Positions 46,369 to 60,251 of a stretch of 64,000 nt of DNA are shown in pieces. The notes under the pieces are model-generated. The model saw only the letters and a program-made list of their open reading frames with translations. It was not told the DNA's origin and searched no databases. The DNA is from Zygnema circumcarinatum (Eukaryota > Streptophyta > Zygnematophyceae > Zygnematales > Zygnemataceae): the NCBI GenBank assembly GCA_037447605.1, contig CM074817.1, forward strand, positions 1,286,276-1,350,275, read 5' to 3'. Both the position numbers and the translations under genes were made by a program. Every line of letters starts with the position of its first letter. The first letter of the stretch is position 1.

Positions 46369-47441
46369 GTTTGGAGAGCATGCAGCTCCTGCAGAGACTG
46401 CGTTCTGTTAAATGGTTCATATGAAAGACAATTTTGATGTACGAATCTCAGTCTTGAGGGTGAGTTTTTTGTAAGATTTCGAAGAGCTGTCTATAATTCA
46501 GAACTTTTCTTTTTCAATTTCTGTTGTGTGAGGACTGACACCAACATAGGCTGATTTAGCGGTATCGTCTTGCGGAGACCTGCCAATGATGATATCAACG
46601 GGTTTATGTAGGCCGGTTATTTTCATCTAATGACATTCCAAACCTAGACTCAGACCCAGACCCTGTGATTGATCCTGTGAACCCTGAAGTTTGTTTTTGC
46701 CAGCGTCCAGATAGTTCATTGCATTTCTGTTCAGCATCAGCCATAAGCACAATGGGCAGTGCCTGCTCTCACTGCCACTTCACAAACCGCAGCAGCCTAG
46801 ATATATCGCCAGACGAGCAGCAGCACAAGGATATTTGCAATAGCGCCTACAAACAAGATGGGATTTTGGTTTGTTCTCAATCTGCGAAAACTTTGTATGC
46901 TATCTATGTTGCCTTAGGTTCTCTAAACTATGGGGTTGTCAAAAGACAACAGCTACTGCTAGAATAATTCAGAGCACAGTCACTGATTCCAACGGCATTC
47001 ACACAAGACAGACAAAGAGAGAAGCAATATTTTGCAATCGAAAGCTCAAAAGCATCAATTGAAGCCAAACATTTTTAGAATAGGCGCGGCTTACACATCT
47101 CAAAAGGGGTCCTTCACATTTTGCCACAACATGGCTGCTGGTGAAGGAATGGATTTGCGGTTTAAGGAATAATATCAATTAAGGCTCCGCTAATTGTAGG
47201 AACTTGCCTACATGCCTCTGACATCCGATAATGCGTATATGAACAACCAGTATGCAAACTTGCCAGATTCAAACTGGCCTGACCTGCCAGAATTTACATG
47301 CCAGAAAGGTTTGCAACAGACAAAAGTTAAGTACATCGTTTGTTGCAGAACAGCCCTGGTCTACACTGTTCTGATGGAACTACAAGGTTTGGTGGACCGC
47401 TGTGCAAGAGCATACAGCAGAATTTAAGGAGTATTCACATT
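46369..47441. other. convergent 3' flanks of the SDR and H2B copy 4
   Basis: 1.07 kb with no supported gene. The open frame at 46665-46967 has no recognisable features and is probably chance. Confidence 0.5.
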
Positions 47442-48045
47442 CTAATTGCTGGTGAATTTCGTCACTGCTTTCGTGCCTTCGGACACTGCATGCTTTGCCA
47501 ACTCTCCTGGCAATGTCAACCGAACAGCTGTTTGAATCTCTCGAGAAGTGATAGTTGGCTTCTTGTTGTATCGCGCCAACCGAGCAGCCTCAGAAGCAAG
47601 CTTCTCAAAAATATCATTGATGAAAGAGTTCATGATTGACATGGCCTTGGAAGAAATTCCTGTATCAGGATGCACCTGCAGAAATGAAGAAAGCGAGTGT
47701 TATAGCACAATCATCCAACGTGGAGTTGCTGGAAAGTAATGCAGAAAATGAGACATCAGAATTGAGCCTACAGAGGAAAAGTAATAACGGATAAGCTGCA
47801 CTTCGGTAACAAACCCATCCCCATGTCTGCATGAAAAAATAACTCACGCATACCTGCTTCAGCACTTTGTAGATGTATATCTTGTAGCTCTCATTGGACT
47901 TCTTTGTTCCCTTTTTCTTCTTCTTCGCTGCCGGATCCTTTGGCTTCTTCTCTGCGACTGGCGCAGCAGAAGCTGGCTTCTTTCCCGCTACCTTCTTCTC
48001 AGCCTTGCTCTTCCCAGCCTTCTGCTCATCACTCTTTGGAGCCAT
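47442..48045 (-). CDS. H2B: histone H2B (copy 4, single intron)
   Basis: H2B of 141 aa. Exon 1 is 48045-47854 (64 codons, tail [19 protein letters not shown]... with an Ala/Pro-rich variation) and exon 2 is 47675-47442, ending AVTKFTSN. The phase-0 intron is at the same position as in the other copies but unrelated in sequence. An upstream in-frame TTG is not a start. The gene is head-to-head with H4 copy 3. The fold has one Ala for Ser change ([10 protein letters not shown]). Confidence 0.95.
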
Positions 48046-49180
<1,135 letters not shown>

Positions 49181-49877
49181 ACTATGTAAACTTACAAAAA
49201 AAGCAACGCTTGCCTTATGTAGTGCTGGTGGCTGGCCTTATGATGACCCCAGCTGCATTGTCCACCTGCTGATGTAAATTTTCTGCGGAAGTTAAGCATA
49301 GGACTGGATGCATCAAGCTCCACTTGTAAATTTTTCCTCGGGGCTTGCACCTCTTGTGCTGACAACAGCAGTTTAGTGGAGTTTTGACGAGGACCCGACC
49401 AGGGCCCTTACTCTTCGGGCAGGCAATGTACTTCTCCTATGAAGGACTTTAGCCTGAAATGTTCGATAAATCTTTTGTGCGGTTCCTTTTTCTGTTTACA
49501 CTGCCAAATATGAGTTGCGTTTGGATTGCCATACGGTATGGCTTGTTTGTATCCGAGTTTTGTTTGAAGAGAGGGAGTTCTCAGCTACTCCCTTCCCAAA
49601 ACACTTCCCATGCAGTCCGAAACTTACCCCTGTGGTTCAACAATGTTTTCTTCTGTATCTTTTTGTAAGGCAACATTGCCATGTTTTTAGAGTTCCATTC
49701 ACCTAGTTTCGGTCGACATAATGGATCTAAAAACCTCAAATCCAATCAGAAGGGATTGAAGAGAAACCTTAATCAACTCGCTCTTGAAGGGCTCCGTTTC
49801 ATATTTGACTTCTGCTTATTCTCAAGTCCCTCCCTTTCAAAAAGAGTGTGAGAGGCACAATGTGTGTGGAGAGAGAA

Positions 49878-49909
<32 letters not shown>

Positions 49910-50463
49910 NNNNNNNNNNGGGAGAGGGGGTTGACGGAAAGATGGTTTAACAGCTGCTATCTCCCAATACCTCAAAAGTAGTCAAAAAGAAAGAACATAC
50001 ACCAATAATACCTCTCTCAACTTAGCCCCCATTGCATAACGAGTCCAGTCCAGAAAAGCTACTAAAGTTAGCGGCCTCAAAGGCCAAAGTTCCATTATTC
50101 GAGGGCAACCTCAAATGTATTTAACAAGTCAATAACAGCTAAGGCCTACCACAGATCGCTAAACAATGACTGGCTGCAATAGCAGCCCTACAAATGCCTC
50201 TAATAGACAAGACAAGAAAATGCAATACTTTCTTCAGGCGTCGTCTGCTGCCTTCCCGAGAGTGATACAAAATTCTTTCCGCCTGAAGCTCCACCAAATG
50301 TAAAGCCTAAAATCTACGCTGCAGTATAAATTCCAAAGGTGCCACATAACAATGAAAGACAATCTCTGTGTTTTGAAGTGCTTCAGCTACAATCTGACAG
50401 GAGCACAAATCGACAGCTCATATGTACGTGCCAAGGAAATGGCAAGAGAGGGAGGGAGGGGCC
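49181..50463. other. spacer with poly-G run and assembly gap
   Basis: H4 3' flank, then a G32 run (49878-49909) ending in ten N (49910-49919), then the probable 3'UTR of the ASG1-like gene. No gene is supported. Confidence 0.5.
49878..49909 (+). repeat. poly-G run next to gap
   Basis: About 32 consecutive G followed by ten N. This is likely a polymerase or assembly stall, so its length is not reliable. Confidence 0.9.
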
Positions 50464-53400
50464 CTACACACAGGGCATGTGAAGGAGGTGGTCTTCCTGA
50501 GAGATCCTGCTCTCTTTCTGGCAAGTGCCTGTGGCGGTGCCATGAGGGACTGCTGCAGTGACTCCCGCTGTAGTCAGAGCAGACCCATCGAACAAATCTC
50601 CTTCCCCTGAGGCATCAAGATGTTGTACAACACCCCTGGAAGCAGAAGCAGGAGCTCGTACATCGGAATGAAGCGAAACCATTTTGCCCCCCAATTCTTG
50701 CTCATTGGCCCACCCTCTTTTTCCTGAGGATCTGTCCCGAGCCCTCTCAGTGCGGTCCCATTTCACATCCACACGGACTCGGGCAGCTGAAGAAGTTTCA
50801 GAGGCAGCTGGGGGAAGGCTGCTGACAGCATCCTGCTCCATCTGTTCAGGTGCAGGCAGAGCCTCCGACATTCTTGCATCTGAGGACAACTGATGACTGT
50901 GCTTCCTGGAAGCTGACACGCCATTCCCTGCCATTGGAGGAGACGCAATTCGAGGACGACCTCTTGTTCGATGAGATCTATTGAGACAGGGAACAGAATC
51001 AGAGGGAGCAGATGAATGCTTCTGTACTGAAGTGCCGGTCTCCTTAACTCGACTATGGTTTGTGATAGAACCATGGCTAGAGGTAGGGACATGGGCAGAG
51101 GGATGAGACTCCGGGGAGGGAGTATGTGAAGGAGGAGGTGTTTGTCTGCTTCCGTCGCTGGATGGACCAGAAGGGTTAGGGTTAACAGGCATGGGTACGG
51201 TCGAAAAAGTAGTGCTGCAGAGACTAGTCTGCCCATAATCTGTGGTTGCACACTCCGGATGGTTGATCAGATTGTCCATGCCCTCGTAGTCAAGAGTCGG
51301 TTCCGGCACCAACGAATGCATTCCTGAATAGCCCCAATAGTATTCGGCTGCAGGGGGCTGTAAATAGCTGGGCATGGGGGGCATTCCATAAGGCATTAGG
51401 GGCACAGGTTGCGGATGCACCCGAGTGAGTCCCCTATTTGAGCCAGGAATGTATAGTGGCATTTCATGATACCGTGAATAATCTTGTGATGGGCAAGGGG
51501 CTCCCGAGAAGAGGTCCATGGGGTCAAACATAGAGTTAGAACGCAGTTCTTGCGACTGTTCTCCATCGTCATCGCTACATGCTGAACCTGTACAGCTCTC
51601 ACACCTTCGAGGACGCTCCGTGTCTGCACAGGAATAGGAGAAGGAGCAGAGATATCAGTAGGCAGTGAGAGCGCGTTCTCATGTGCTAGCTACTTTCTTC
51701 ACAGGAGCTAGTTTATCCTGCAATACTTCGATTCGAAAGGAAATGAACTAGCGAAGTGCTGAAAGAGACAGAAAATCGAAATGCATACATAGTGAAGGCG
51801 AGCAAGCAGCATATGGCTGCATTCCGTCCATTGGAACACAGGCCTCCATCTGAGCGATGTGCTGGCAAGAGTAAGGGTATCCTTCATCCGTCATAGACGA
51901 ACTTGTGCTCAGGCCATGACTGACACTTCTGCATGGTCCACCAGGGTAGCCATAACCAAACTGTAAACAAAACACAGAGGAGACGAACAACGGCGAACAT
52001 AAGAACAACCCAGAAGCATAAGAAATTTCAGCACGAGCAGTTCTGTTCGTCTCCTAGAAATTAATCCTAAAGTAAAATTCTGTCAGTCACAAAAAAGCAA
52101 TAATAATAACTGTCAAACATGGCTGATGCAAAGCAGCATAATTATGCCTATTGCGAAAGCTGGAAATTAAGACCGGACGCCACCAATGATCATGAGTGAA
52201 ACCCACGCTGACCTCATCATACGGATCATAATGAGTGTTCGAAGAATAATGGCTGTAATGACTGGGTTCATAATGCCTTGATTGATGTTGATACAGACAG
52301 CCATCTCCAACTGACGTGTGAGCGTAAGGGTGTGGAAGAGACGGTGGCGGTTCACTATGAGATGGAGCGATGGGGGGAGGAGTTGAGCTTTGATCAACAT
52401 GAGTAGGACGGGTGAGTGAGCTCTCTACCAGGGCACGCAATCGCGGATCACTCTCTATCAAATTCTGAAAGGGCTTGTTTAAAGCGCCATTGGGAAAGGT
52501 GAGCAAATGGCGTCTGCAAATAATCAGTGCCGGAATGTCAAAAAGCTTCCCTTCCACGAAAAGCGCACTGCAAAAAAGACTGAGTTTGTGTGCCGACAAT
52601 TACCTGCAAGTGCTCGCCTGACCCTCAGTGAAATCTGACGCTGCTTGCCATAGCGTGTGCTTCTTTGGCTGCGGATTTGTCTCCTCAAAAAACAGCGGTG
52701 GCCTCATGAGCTGCAATAACACATTTGGAGTACAAACAAGTTTCATCAACTACTCCCAGGTACATACACCGATTCTCACAGGAAGACAAACCAAAGCTGA
52801 AAAATTAACGACAAACAATGATGCTGTCACAATACAACAGTAGATCACATGACTTGTCAACCAGTTTCAGGAAAATTGCATGACAACTTTGCCGACGGAA
52901 GAGCTCTGCAAATTGATAGACATCCTCTCTAGTTAAGAAGAAAATAGCTTGCCGATTGCGCACCTCAATCTCTAGCGTTGCTGGCGAGTCTTGGGGAAAA
53001 GCGGCCCTCAAGGCGGAGATGTCACCCCATTGGACTTCAATTTTGGTCTTCAAACCGTTCTCCAGCACTTCCCAGACTAGCTTCCGTTTGGCATAGTAGC
53101 ACTTAGCAACGAGCTCTCCCTCAAACCTCGATGTTTTCTGCAGCAGGTGACAAGCAAACCACTGAGCAAAAGCCCTCCTCCTGCACACTGTAGTGTAAAT
53201 ATAGGGATATCTAGTCACCTACCGAACATGAAAAAGGTGAAGGCAGATACTCCGTAAAATAGCAATGACAGTGACAGGAGGACCATTCACGAAATCCCCA
53301 AAGCTCACCTCCCAAGAGCCAATCTTGATGCTGCTGCAATGAAAGTTGGAAGCCTTCTTTTTATCATGCCCCTGTCCACAGAAGCTGTAAGTGGAGATTC

Positions 53401-53818
53401 GTGATTTGCGAGAAAAATGTCCACCAGACACTATTTGGCTCAAAAGCGCACCTTCGTTTCCAGGTGCAGATAAACTGCCCAACTTATTTGAGTTCTCTGC
53501 AGTTGCATCGTTAGGGTCATCCACCATTGCTGTGTCACTACCTTCCCCTTCCAGTTCTTCCATAGGAACTAGTGCCCGCCCGTGGCCCGACTCTTGAGAA
53601 AGCTTTGATGAAATGAGCTCCAAAAGGGATGGAGTTTTCCGTAATGTCAGGCCCAAGGGGCTTGGTTCATCGAGAGGGTTGTCATGGATAGGTGGCAGGT
53701 AAGTATAGTTGGGTGGGTCGTGATACCACGAAAGACTATCTGGGCCAGACTCATAAGCAGGAGCTGATATTGCGGAGCAAAACATTGCTGGAGACGAAGG
53801 AATAATAGCGGTCGTCAT
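50464..53818 (-). CDS. ASG1: ASG1-like plant-specific regulatory protein
   Basis: Homologue of Arabidopsis ALTERED SEED GERMINATION 1 (At2g24100/At4g30780 family), plant-specific proteins linked to seed germination and ABA/stress. There are six exons: 53818-53309, 53137-52964, 52710-52604, 52513-52213, 51960-51789 and 51623-50464, giving 807 aa, with all phases consistent. Conserved blocks are LRKTPSLLELI, NFHCSSIKIGSWE, FEGELVAKCYYAKRKLVWEV, LENGLKTKIEVQWGDISAL, PPLFFEETNPQPKKHTLWQA, and HLLTFPNGALNKPFQNLIES followed by DPRL. The C-terminal half is long, low-complexity and rich in Ser, Pro, Tyr and His, suggesting a disordered regulatory region longer than in Arabidopsis (about 470-590 aa). 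The ATG at 53818 was preferred over an upstream in-frame GTG. The biochemical activity is not established; the conserved domain may bind nucleic acid. Confidence 0.9.
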
Positions 53819-56800
53819 CTTCACACTAAGGCTTAGGAATCTCACAGTAACCGATCACGGCTCAACAACTAATTGGTGCTTGCAAATCGATGACATTGCC
53901 TGCACAGCCGTTTAAATGACAACTTCATCAGTCCCTTTGTCTCACATAAGCTAATCTGCTAAACTCTGTTGAACATTATGGTGCCCGGTACCATGTACAA
54001 TGAACAAGAGGTACTGGACCGGCAGTTGCTTTGAACAAACAGTTTCAACTTCAACACTAACCAACCTGACTTTCTCAAGGGAATTTGCTATTCCAGTAAA
54101 GGGCCATTGGAGGAACATTGAGTAATAAATTTCAGATAAATTCAATCCGGTCTATCTTCAGTGTACAAGGAACTGCGCGCTCTGTCCACTGCCAACGACG
54201 ATGTATTCACACGGCACGGCAGCAGGCGAGCCCAACAATCTCGGCTGTAGCCTTAGAATGCTTAAATTCCGACCTTTTGCTCGTGGGCTGTTGCTACATT
54301 GACTTTACAGAAAACACACTATGGATAGCCTATAGTATTCCTCTACTGCGCCTACAGTAGGAAAAGGCAATAGCTTGGCGCTTACTGACGAGTCGCCTGG
54401 ACCACGTTAAGGCACTGATGCACTGGCTCAACTAATTCCCAAAGTCACTCAATTCCACTAGGAGTGTTGCGGAATCGATTTTTTTTCTACCATCCTCTGG
54501 GGAAATTGATAAATTTTTACCGACGTCTAAAAAAGGCAAACTTGAGACTCCTTACATGCTTTTGCCTACCGGACTTTGAACTGCATAGTCAAACATGCAC
54601 TGGTCTCAAATACATAACCAGGGACATGAGCCCGCTTAGAAGCATGAAATTTCTCGACAGTTGTGGCAGAAAGCTTGCAGGAACCACTCACCTACCTTAT
54701 AAAACGACTATCTAATTCCAATATTTAATTTCTAGCAGCGGAGGTGCTTCTTAAAATCGAGCATACAGTCACCCACCCAATCCAATTCTCTTCAATCCTA
54801 CACCAAATTAACAAGCGGATAAAGAAATCCTCACCTTGTTTTCACCTTGTCCTCAGCAAAACACTAATTTTTGGCAGGAAAATCCCTGCTCCACAATCAA
54901 CAAAGCTCCTTTCCTGACAAGCCGCAACTCCTCCCAATTTCTGCACTGACCGGCGCCTCCACCAGGCCACTAACTCCGCCGCACGCAATCCAAATATGCT
55001 TCCCTACACAGCCTAAGAGTGTTCTAGGAAGCCCTGCGTCCTCCTACAGCCTGCAGGAAACCAGAGATATGCAAAAGCGAAAACAAGCAGATTACAATAT
55101 GCAGACAGAGTCCAGATTATAATATGCAGATTATAATTTGCATATTATAACATGCAGACTGCAGATTAAAGCCAGCCAGCTTCGACCCTTGGAGGCAGAG
55201 GGGGGGACCCCAAGTCCTCAGAGGGAGCGCTTCAAACTTTCTGCAGCAGAAGGAAGATCTGGCGGTCTGCCAACAGATGCAGGAGCCGAGGGTCCCTCCC
55301 AGCCGTCGATTCCGGGTAAGGCTAGAAATCGACGGCTCTCCTGATACTGAAGCGGGCCTCCCTTATATCTGCAGGAATATCCAAAACGAATATCGCCTCT
55401 TGGACATCGCGACGGTCACTGTTGGAGGGGTGCGACGGCCGGCCGGCGGGAAAGGTTGACGGCCGGTGAAAAATTCTGACCGCGACGGCGGCAAGGTCAG
55501 GAATAAGGTGGGAAATGGGCGGTGATGGCTGCCGGCCGGCAGGACGCCAACGGCCGGCCGGCAGGAATTGGGCTAGGGGGGACCACAATGACAGAGCTCT
55601 TGAAAGAAAAAAAAAGAAAAAAAAACGATGGACAGACCGTCGGAGAAAACAACGAAGTACGGTCTTTTGTCGTTAGTTGCGCTTTACTGCTGTACGGAAT
55701 ATTTGGAGCGTCAGGAGACTCAGGACGTTTGTCGCTTTCGAGCCTCTACGATGCGATCGGACGGTAGAGATTGAATTCTGTCCTTTCCCTCCTCCCATCC
55801 TGACCGTCCAAAAAATTGAAACCAAGGGCGGCGTGGACATCCCCAAGCGGTTGAGCATCTTCCACGCAAATGGGCGCCGCCGCCACGCAATTCAAAAATT
55901 GCGGTAGGTCAAAAATATCGGCAGCTTTTCTTTTTGGGCTTTCCCGAAATCCAGGACCATATTTCTGGCCGTGCCCGAAAACAATCTCCGCCTCACTAAT
56001 GCAGCCATCACCGTCAGATCAGCCCCGGCCATAATCGGCGGCCAGATGGCGCCCTGCCATGCCGCCTTCTCTGCCCGCCAACCAGATTTTTCGGTTTTGA
56101 ACCAACTCTCAACTCTGGGCGCGGTCCGTCCACAAAATCTTTCCCCGGATCTCGTCCCATCGCGCGCTCGCGCCAGACCCGGATCGTGCGGTCCGCAAGA
56201 GGACGGCGATGGGAGGCGCCGTCCGGGGAGCGGCGCGGCAGCATGCGGCGCCGCCTCTTTTCCAGTTTGAGACGGGACGGCGCATGGGCATGTACATTGG
56301 CATGGGCATGTGCATGTGCAGGGGCATGCGCATGCGCATGGCGGCGCACTTGGCAAGGAGTGCCGTTACTCGTACGAGCGCGGTAACGTGGCCCTGATTC
56401 CCACGGAGTCAACGGCCGGCCGCGCTTTATCCAAGTTTGGATATGGAGGTACAGACTGCCGTACGGCAACGGGCAGCGCAGGGCCGTCGTTTCGGGTTCC
56501 CCATGGGCGCGCTTGCCAACGTGGCGTTGACGTGGCTACCACGACGGACGGTTTGTTGGTTTTTCCAATGATGGGCCGTCACGTGGCTGCGAGGATCCGT
56601 CTCCCATGTCACGGGCGGTACGGCTCCCACGCTGGCGCGGTACCACCACCCGCCGTGACGTGACCGGCGCTCGAGGCCAGAGCTGGCAGAGCTCGCCGCC
56701 AGTGCCTTATTAGGGGCAGTCAGACATTGACCATCGCCAAATCAATTTAGTAAGCCTGTCGGGCGAATTAAGCATTGGCTAGGTACGCATTTTGGTACGG

Positions 56801-57756
56801 CTGTGTACGGCGGAGCCGCGGATCCCGACCCGGAATTCGTACACGAAACTTCGACTTTAGTACAGTATACTAAATTCGGGAATTTAGTACGGCCATGGTC
56901 AATGTCTGACTCCCCCTATGGCCGGCGTCCATGGAGAGCCGGGCGGGGAGCTGTAGCTGGCCCTTCAGTAGTGGCGGCGGTTATTCTTCCAGCTTTCCTT
57001 TCGTAGCTCAATTCAAGACTGAGTGGAAAGCGGAGTTCTGAAGGAACGCGCCTCGCGTCAATTAACTCTCACACGTGCCAATTCCACCACTTGCCACGGC
57101 GGGTTCGAGCTAGCTGTTGAGGGATCAACTACCAGTCCCAGGCTCCCGGCCGATCAACATTGTCCGTACCGTGCGGTATTGATACCGATATAAATCGATA
57201 TCGATACCATAAAGTATCGTGCCGTACCGCCAAACCCTCGGGTTGGGAAAGTCACGTGCGGTTGAGCGTGTGGGGGTGTGGGGGGGGGTCGTCGGAATGA
57301 CTTTGGGCGGATGTTAGTACCGTATGGCGCTACATACGGTTAGTCTTACTTAGGGTTTTGGGGTTTTTAGGGTTTCAATCAGGGTTTTAGGCCTCTTGTA
57401 TGCATGTGTGGCATTGCGTGCCCGGGCTGTAAGGATGCGTGCAGAGTGTGGCATCATGAGAGTATGAAAGTGACCCGACCACGATTCAGCTCCTCTCGCA
57501 TTTCTGCAACTCGTTAATACAACATACCACCGCGACCCAGGGGCCAAAAATGGCAAGCAATCAGTGAACAGCGATGTACAAATAAATAATGAAAAAGAAA
57601 ATCGAAAAGCCTTCAAAAGTGTACTGATCTTTCTCATCGTACATGCTGCACCTAACTAGAAAAACACAGACAAAAATCAGATAGCCTTAGGAAACACTAC
57701 GTCCTCTATTTCTCATGGGGGGGAAAGACCGACATAGTCAGAAGTAAAGCTCAAAA
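53819..57756. other. 3.9-kb spacer, no gene; GC-rich and palindromic patches
   Basis: The ASG1-like 5' flank is followed by AT-rich DNA, an 11-bp inverted repeat (55117-55127/55140-55150), repeated GGCCGGCCGGC words (55430-55565), GCATGx repeats (56280-56340), CCAAT-N10-CACG (56565-56583), a 34-bp near-palindrome (57175-57208) and G-rich DNA (57270-57288). Frames in 55.9-56.7 kb are by-products of high GC. I found no exon with a recognisable product. Confidence 0.5.
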
Positions 57757-59493
57757 TTATTTTGCCTCTTTAGACTTGGCTGCCTTCAATGTCTCAAAGA
57801 ATGCCGCTTTGTCCTCCGCCGAGAGTCCCTGCAGGGAGCAGTCACCAACGCCCCATTCTGCTCCGCGCTCGCAGTACTTGTTCTGAATTGCTGCCTTATT
57901 CCTGCAATAAAACAACCAGATTATTACTCAGTCCAGAGCCGAAGCATACAGTGAGGCGAGTAGGACAGTAGTAAAAAGGTAAGCGTTTCCCTTCAGAAAT
58001 GAAACCATAACCAAAACAATCAAAATAGGGAAGTCCTTTTGCAAATGCAATGCAATGGGAAAACATAAGAAGCGAAGCTTACACTTCTTTGTTCTCCTCT
58101 GATTTTTTAAGCAGTTGCTGCAGCAGCGGAGAAGTTTTGAAGTTCTCATCAAACTGTTCGTATTTCTTCTTTTGAGCATCTGCGCAGCAATACAACCGAT
58201 ACATACCAGGAGGGTAGATCCCAAACTGTGTCAAGGATGTCAGGCATTCCCACTTGCAGGTTTACAGGCCTGCAGACTTGAGATCCTGCTGATCTAAATG
58301 TAACGGATTTATAATCTAGACGCATTTGGCATTATTCCTTAACACTGTCCCTGCGCCACGAGTGTACCTCCAATGTTCTTCAAAAAGTCCGGTTGAGGTA
58401 GTGTAATAGGTGGTTGAGTCGACTCTAGACCTTTACGAAACATCCAGCCCCTCAGCCGGTCAGGTCATCATGCAAAGGGAGTAGAGGTTGCCCGGGGTTC
58501 TCTAAAGTCAAAACAAGAATGGGAGAGCATGCGAAAGGCAGATATGGGCTGATGACCTAAGGAGATAGACCTTACCAGATGCTCCTGAAAGGATCCCTCC
58601 AAATGCTGCCAGCACCCCAGACAGACACTAGTTCAAAATAGTCAATATTGCGACTGCACTCCCGAGAAGATTGCTCGAAATGACATCCAACTATTGAGAG
58701 CTTCAGTTAATACATTCTCACCATTGCAATATGAACTGGAACTTACACCAACAGCCATTTATTAAATTAGAAAGGAAGGCTGGAAAAGGTCTTAGGACGA
58801 GAAAAGTAGAGGCTCAAGTGATTTTCCAATACCAGGCTCTCCTGTACTGATGACCCCGATGGCAAGAAGAGTCGCCGCAACAGCAGCACTTCGTCTTTTA
58901 AAGCCGGAAACCTCTTGCTCTGATGAATTTTGAGCCCTGAAAGGGAATGTAGCCTTGTGAGTTGGAAAGCCACGAAAGAACTACACTTTGTGGGAGTGAC
59001 TGGCAGAATTGTAAGCTTGAAGACTTCACTATTGTAAAAACGAACACGATTCTTAACGCTATTCCTCATGCCTTGGTATGGCGATTCCCTTTCTCTACCG
59101 TCCTGTTAAGTAGTATCAGCAACAGGATGACTGCCAAAACCTTCCTTATGAACTCATGCTTTACGCTCGAACATAAATTTGTCAATAAAAAAGATCAGTA
59201 AAGTAATCCAGATGCATATCCTTAAAAGCGAGCAAAGAGGCCAGGTTGTCGATAAAACGATACAAGACCTAATCAGAAGAAATCAGATGTCAACCTTGTT
59301 CATTAAGATTAGCCTACCTGCACGCTCCCGCAAGAAACCTCGCCGGCCTTTGCTGACGACAAGGAGCGGAACGCAAAGCTCCGGGCACTCCAGCAAAACC
59401 TTCCGAGACTAAACAGACTTTTCTCTGAATAGAGCACCTCTCAAGCAAGGCATATTCAGAAGCCAGCGCCAGCGAAGTGCAAGAAGCAGCCAT
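57757..59493 (-). CDS. putative Tat-targeted thylakoid-lumen protein
   Basis: Five exons: 59493-59318, 58936-58833, 58605-58576, 58179-58083 and 57901-57757, giving 183 aa. The joins are in phases 2, 1, 1 and 2 and are all consistent. The N-terminus is a typical Ser/Ala/Arg-rich plastid transit peptide (MAASCTSLALASEYALLERC). It is followed by KRRSAAVAATLLAIGVIST, a twin-arginine plus hydrophobic lumen-targeting signal. The mature part contains QKKKYEQFDENFKTSPLLQQ, then NKEVNKAAIQNKYCERGAEW, then GVGDCSLQGLSAEDK and a Lys-rich end, with two Cys that could form a disulphide. A 30-nt microexon (58605-58576) is needed to keep frame. I believe this is a conserved photosynthetic protein but cannot name it with confidence; the PsaN signature is absent. 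Confidence 0.7.
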
Positions 59494-60251
59494 AGTTTCT
59501 CTTCCTCCTTTCCTGCATGCAAAAAATTGCCTTCCAATCCCTTGCAAGTGGTAGCCTGCTTTCAGTGCTTTTTTTGTCAGGCGCTCCTGAATCACATAGA
59601 TTTCAAATCTGCTCTCCTACACTCTGAGGGTGGCCCTTAGCCCTAAAACTGCCCTTAGCCCTAAAACTGAGATCTGCACTTCCGGGGAAGTCACGCAACT
59701 AAGTGGCAGCCTCAGATATTTTTGGTGCAGTCTCTAAAAATAGGCCCTTTTTGTGAATAGTAACAGACGAACTTCCAATGGGAACACGACACGAGTAATA
59801 TAGCCAAGTGTAACTTTTTTTTGAATTTATTATTTACACACTCTTTTTGGCTATAAACACGCCTTTTTGGTTTAAAAACCCTAAAACCTGACCGGCGTAA
59901 AGGTGTGTATCTAGCAAATAAAGATGTGTAAATAGCTTCCCAGATTTTATATTGACATTTATTGGATTTATTCGACGGGAAAAAACTATAGGCCTACGTG
60001 GATGGCATTCATTGGAGAAAGCTGGCCTGTTTATTTTGATTGAATTGAAATTTCAATTTCGAGCTTTACTGAGCACATGCATCATTCACATCTCCGTAAA
60101 AGGGGTGAATCCTAACAAATTTATGCGCACGCTAACTAAAGCAGCACAGGAGCGCTGTTCTTTGTAAGCTCCCAGGGCGGCTCCCCTCCTTGAAGAGGGG
60201 TGGACAACTTTCCTGAAGCGAGGCTGCTTCACTCCGAGGAGGGAGGCAGCC
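59494..60251. promoter_or_regulatory. divergent spacer, lumen protein / IleRS
   Basis: 758 bp between divergent ATGs. Next to the lumen-protein start is an 18-bp direct repeat CCCTTAGCCCTAAAACTG (about 59635-59670), carrying two CCCTAAAA telobox-like words. Another ACCCTAAAAC lies near 59878. Telobox-like motifs are common in promoters of translation-related and other growth-associated plant genes. Confidence 0.5.

Noticed and set aside
46665-46967. 100-codon frame with several Cys and His
   Set aside because: The Cys/His spacing does not match a zinc-finger class, and the region lies between two gene 3' ends.
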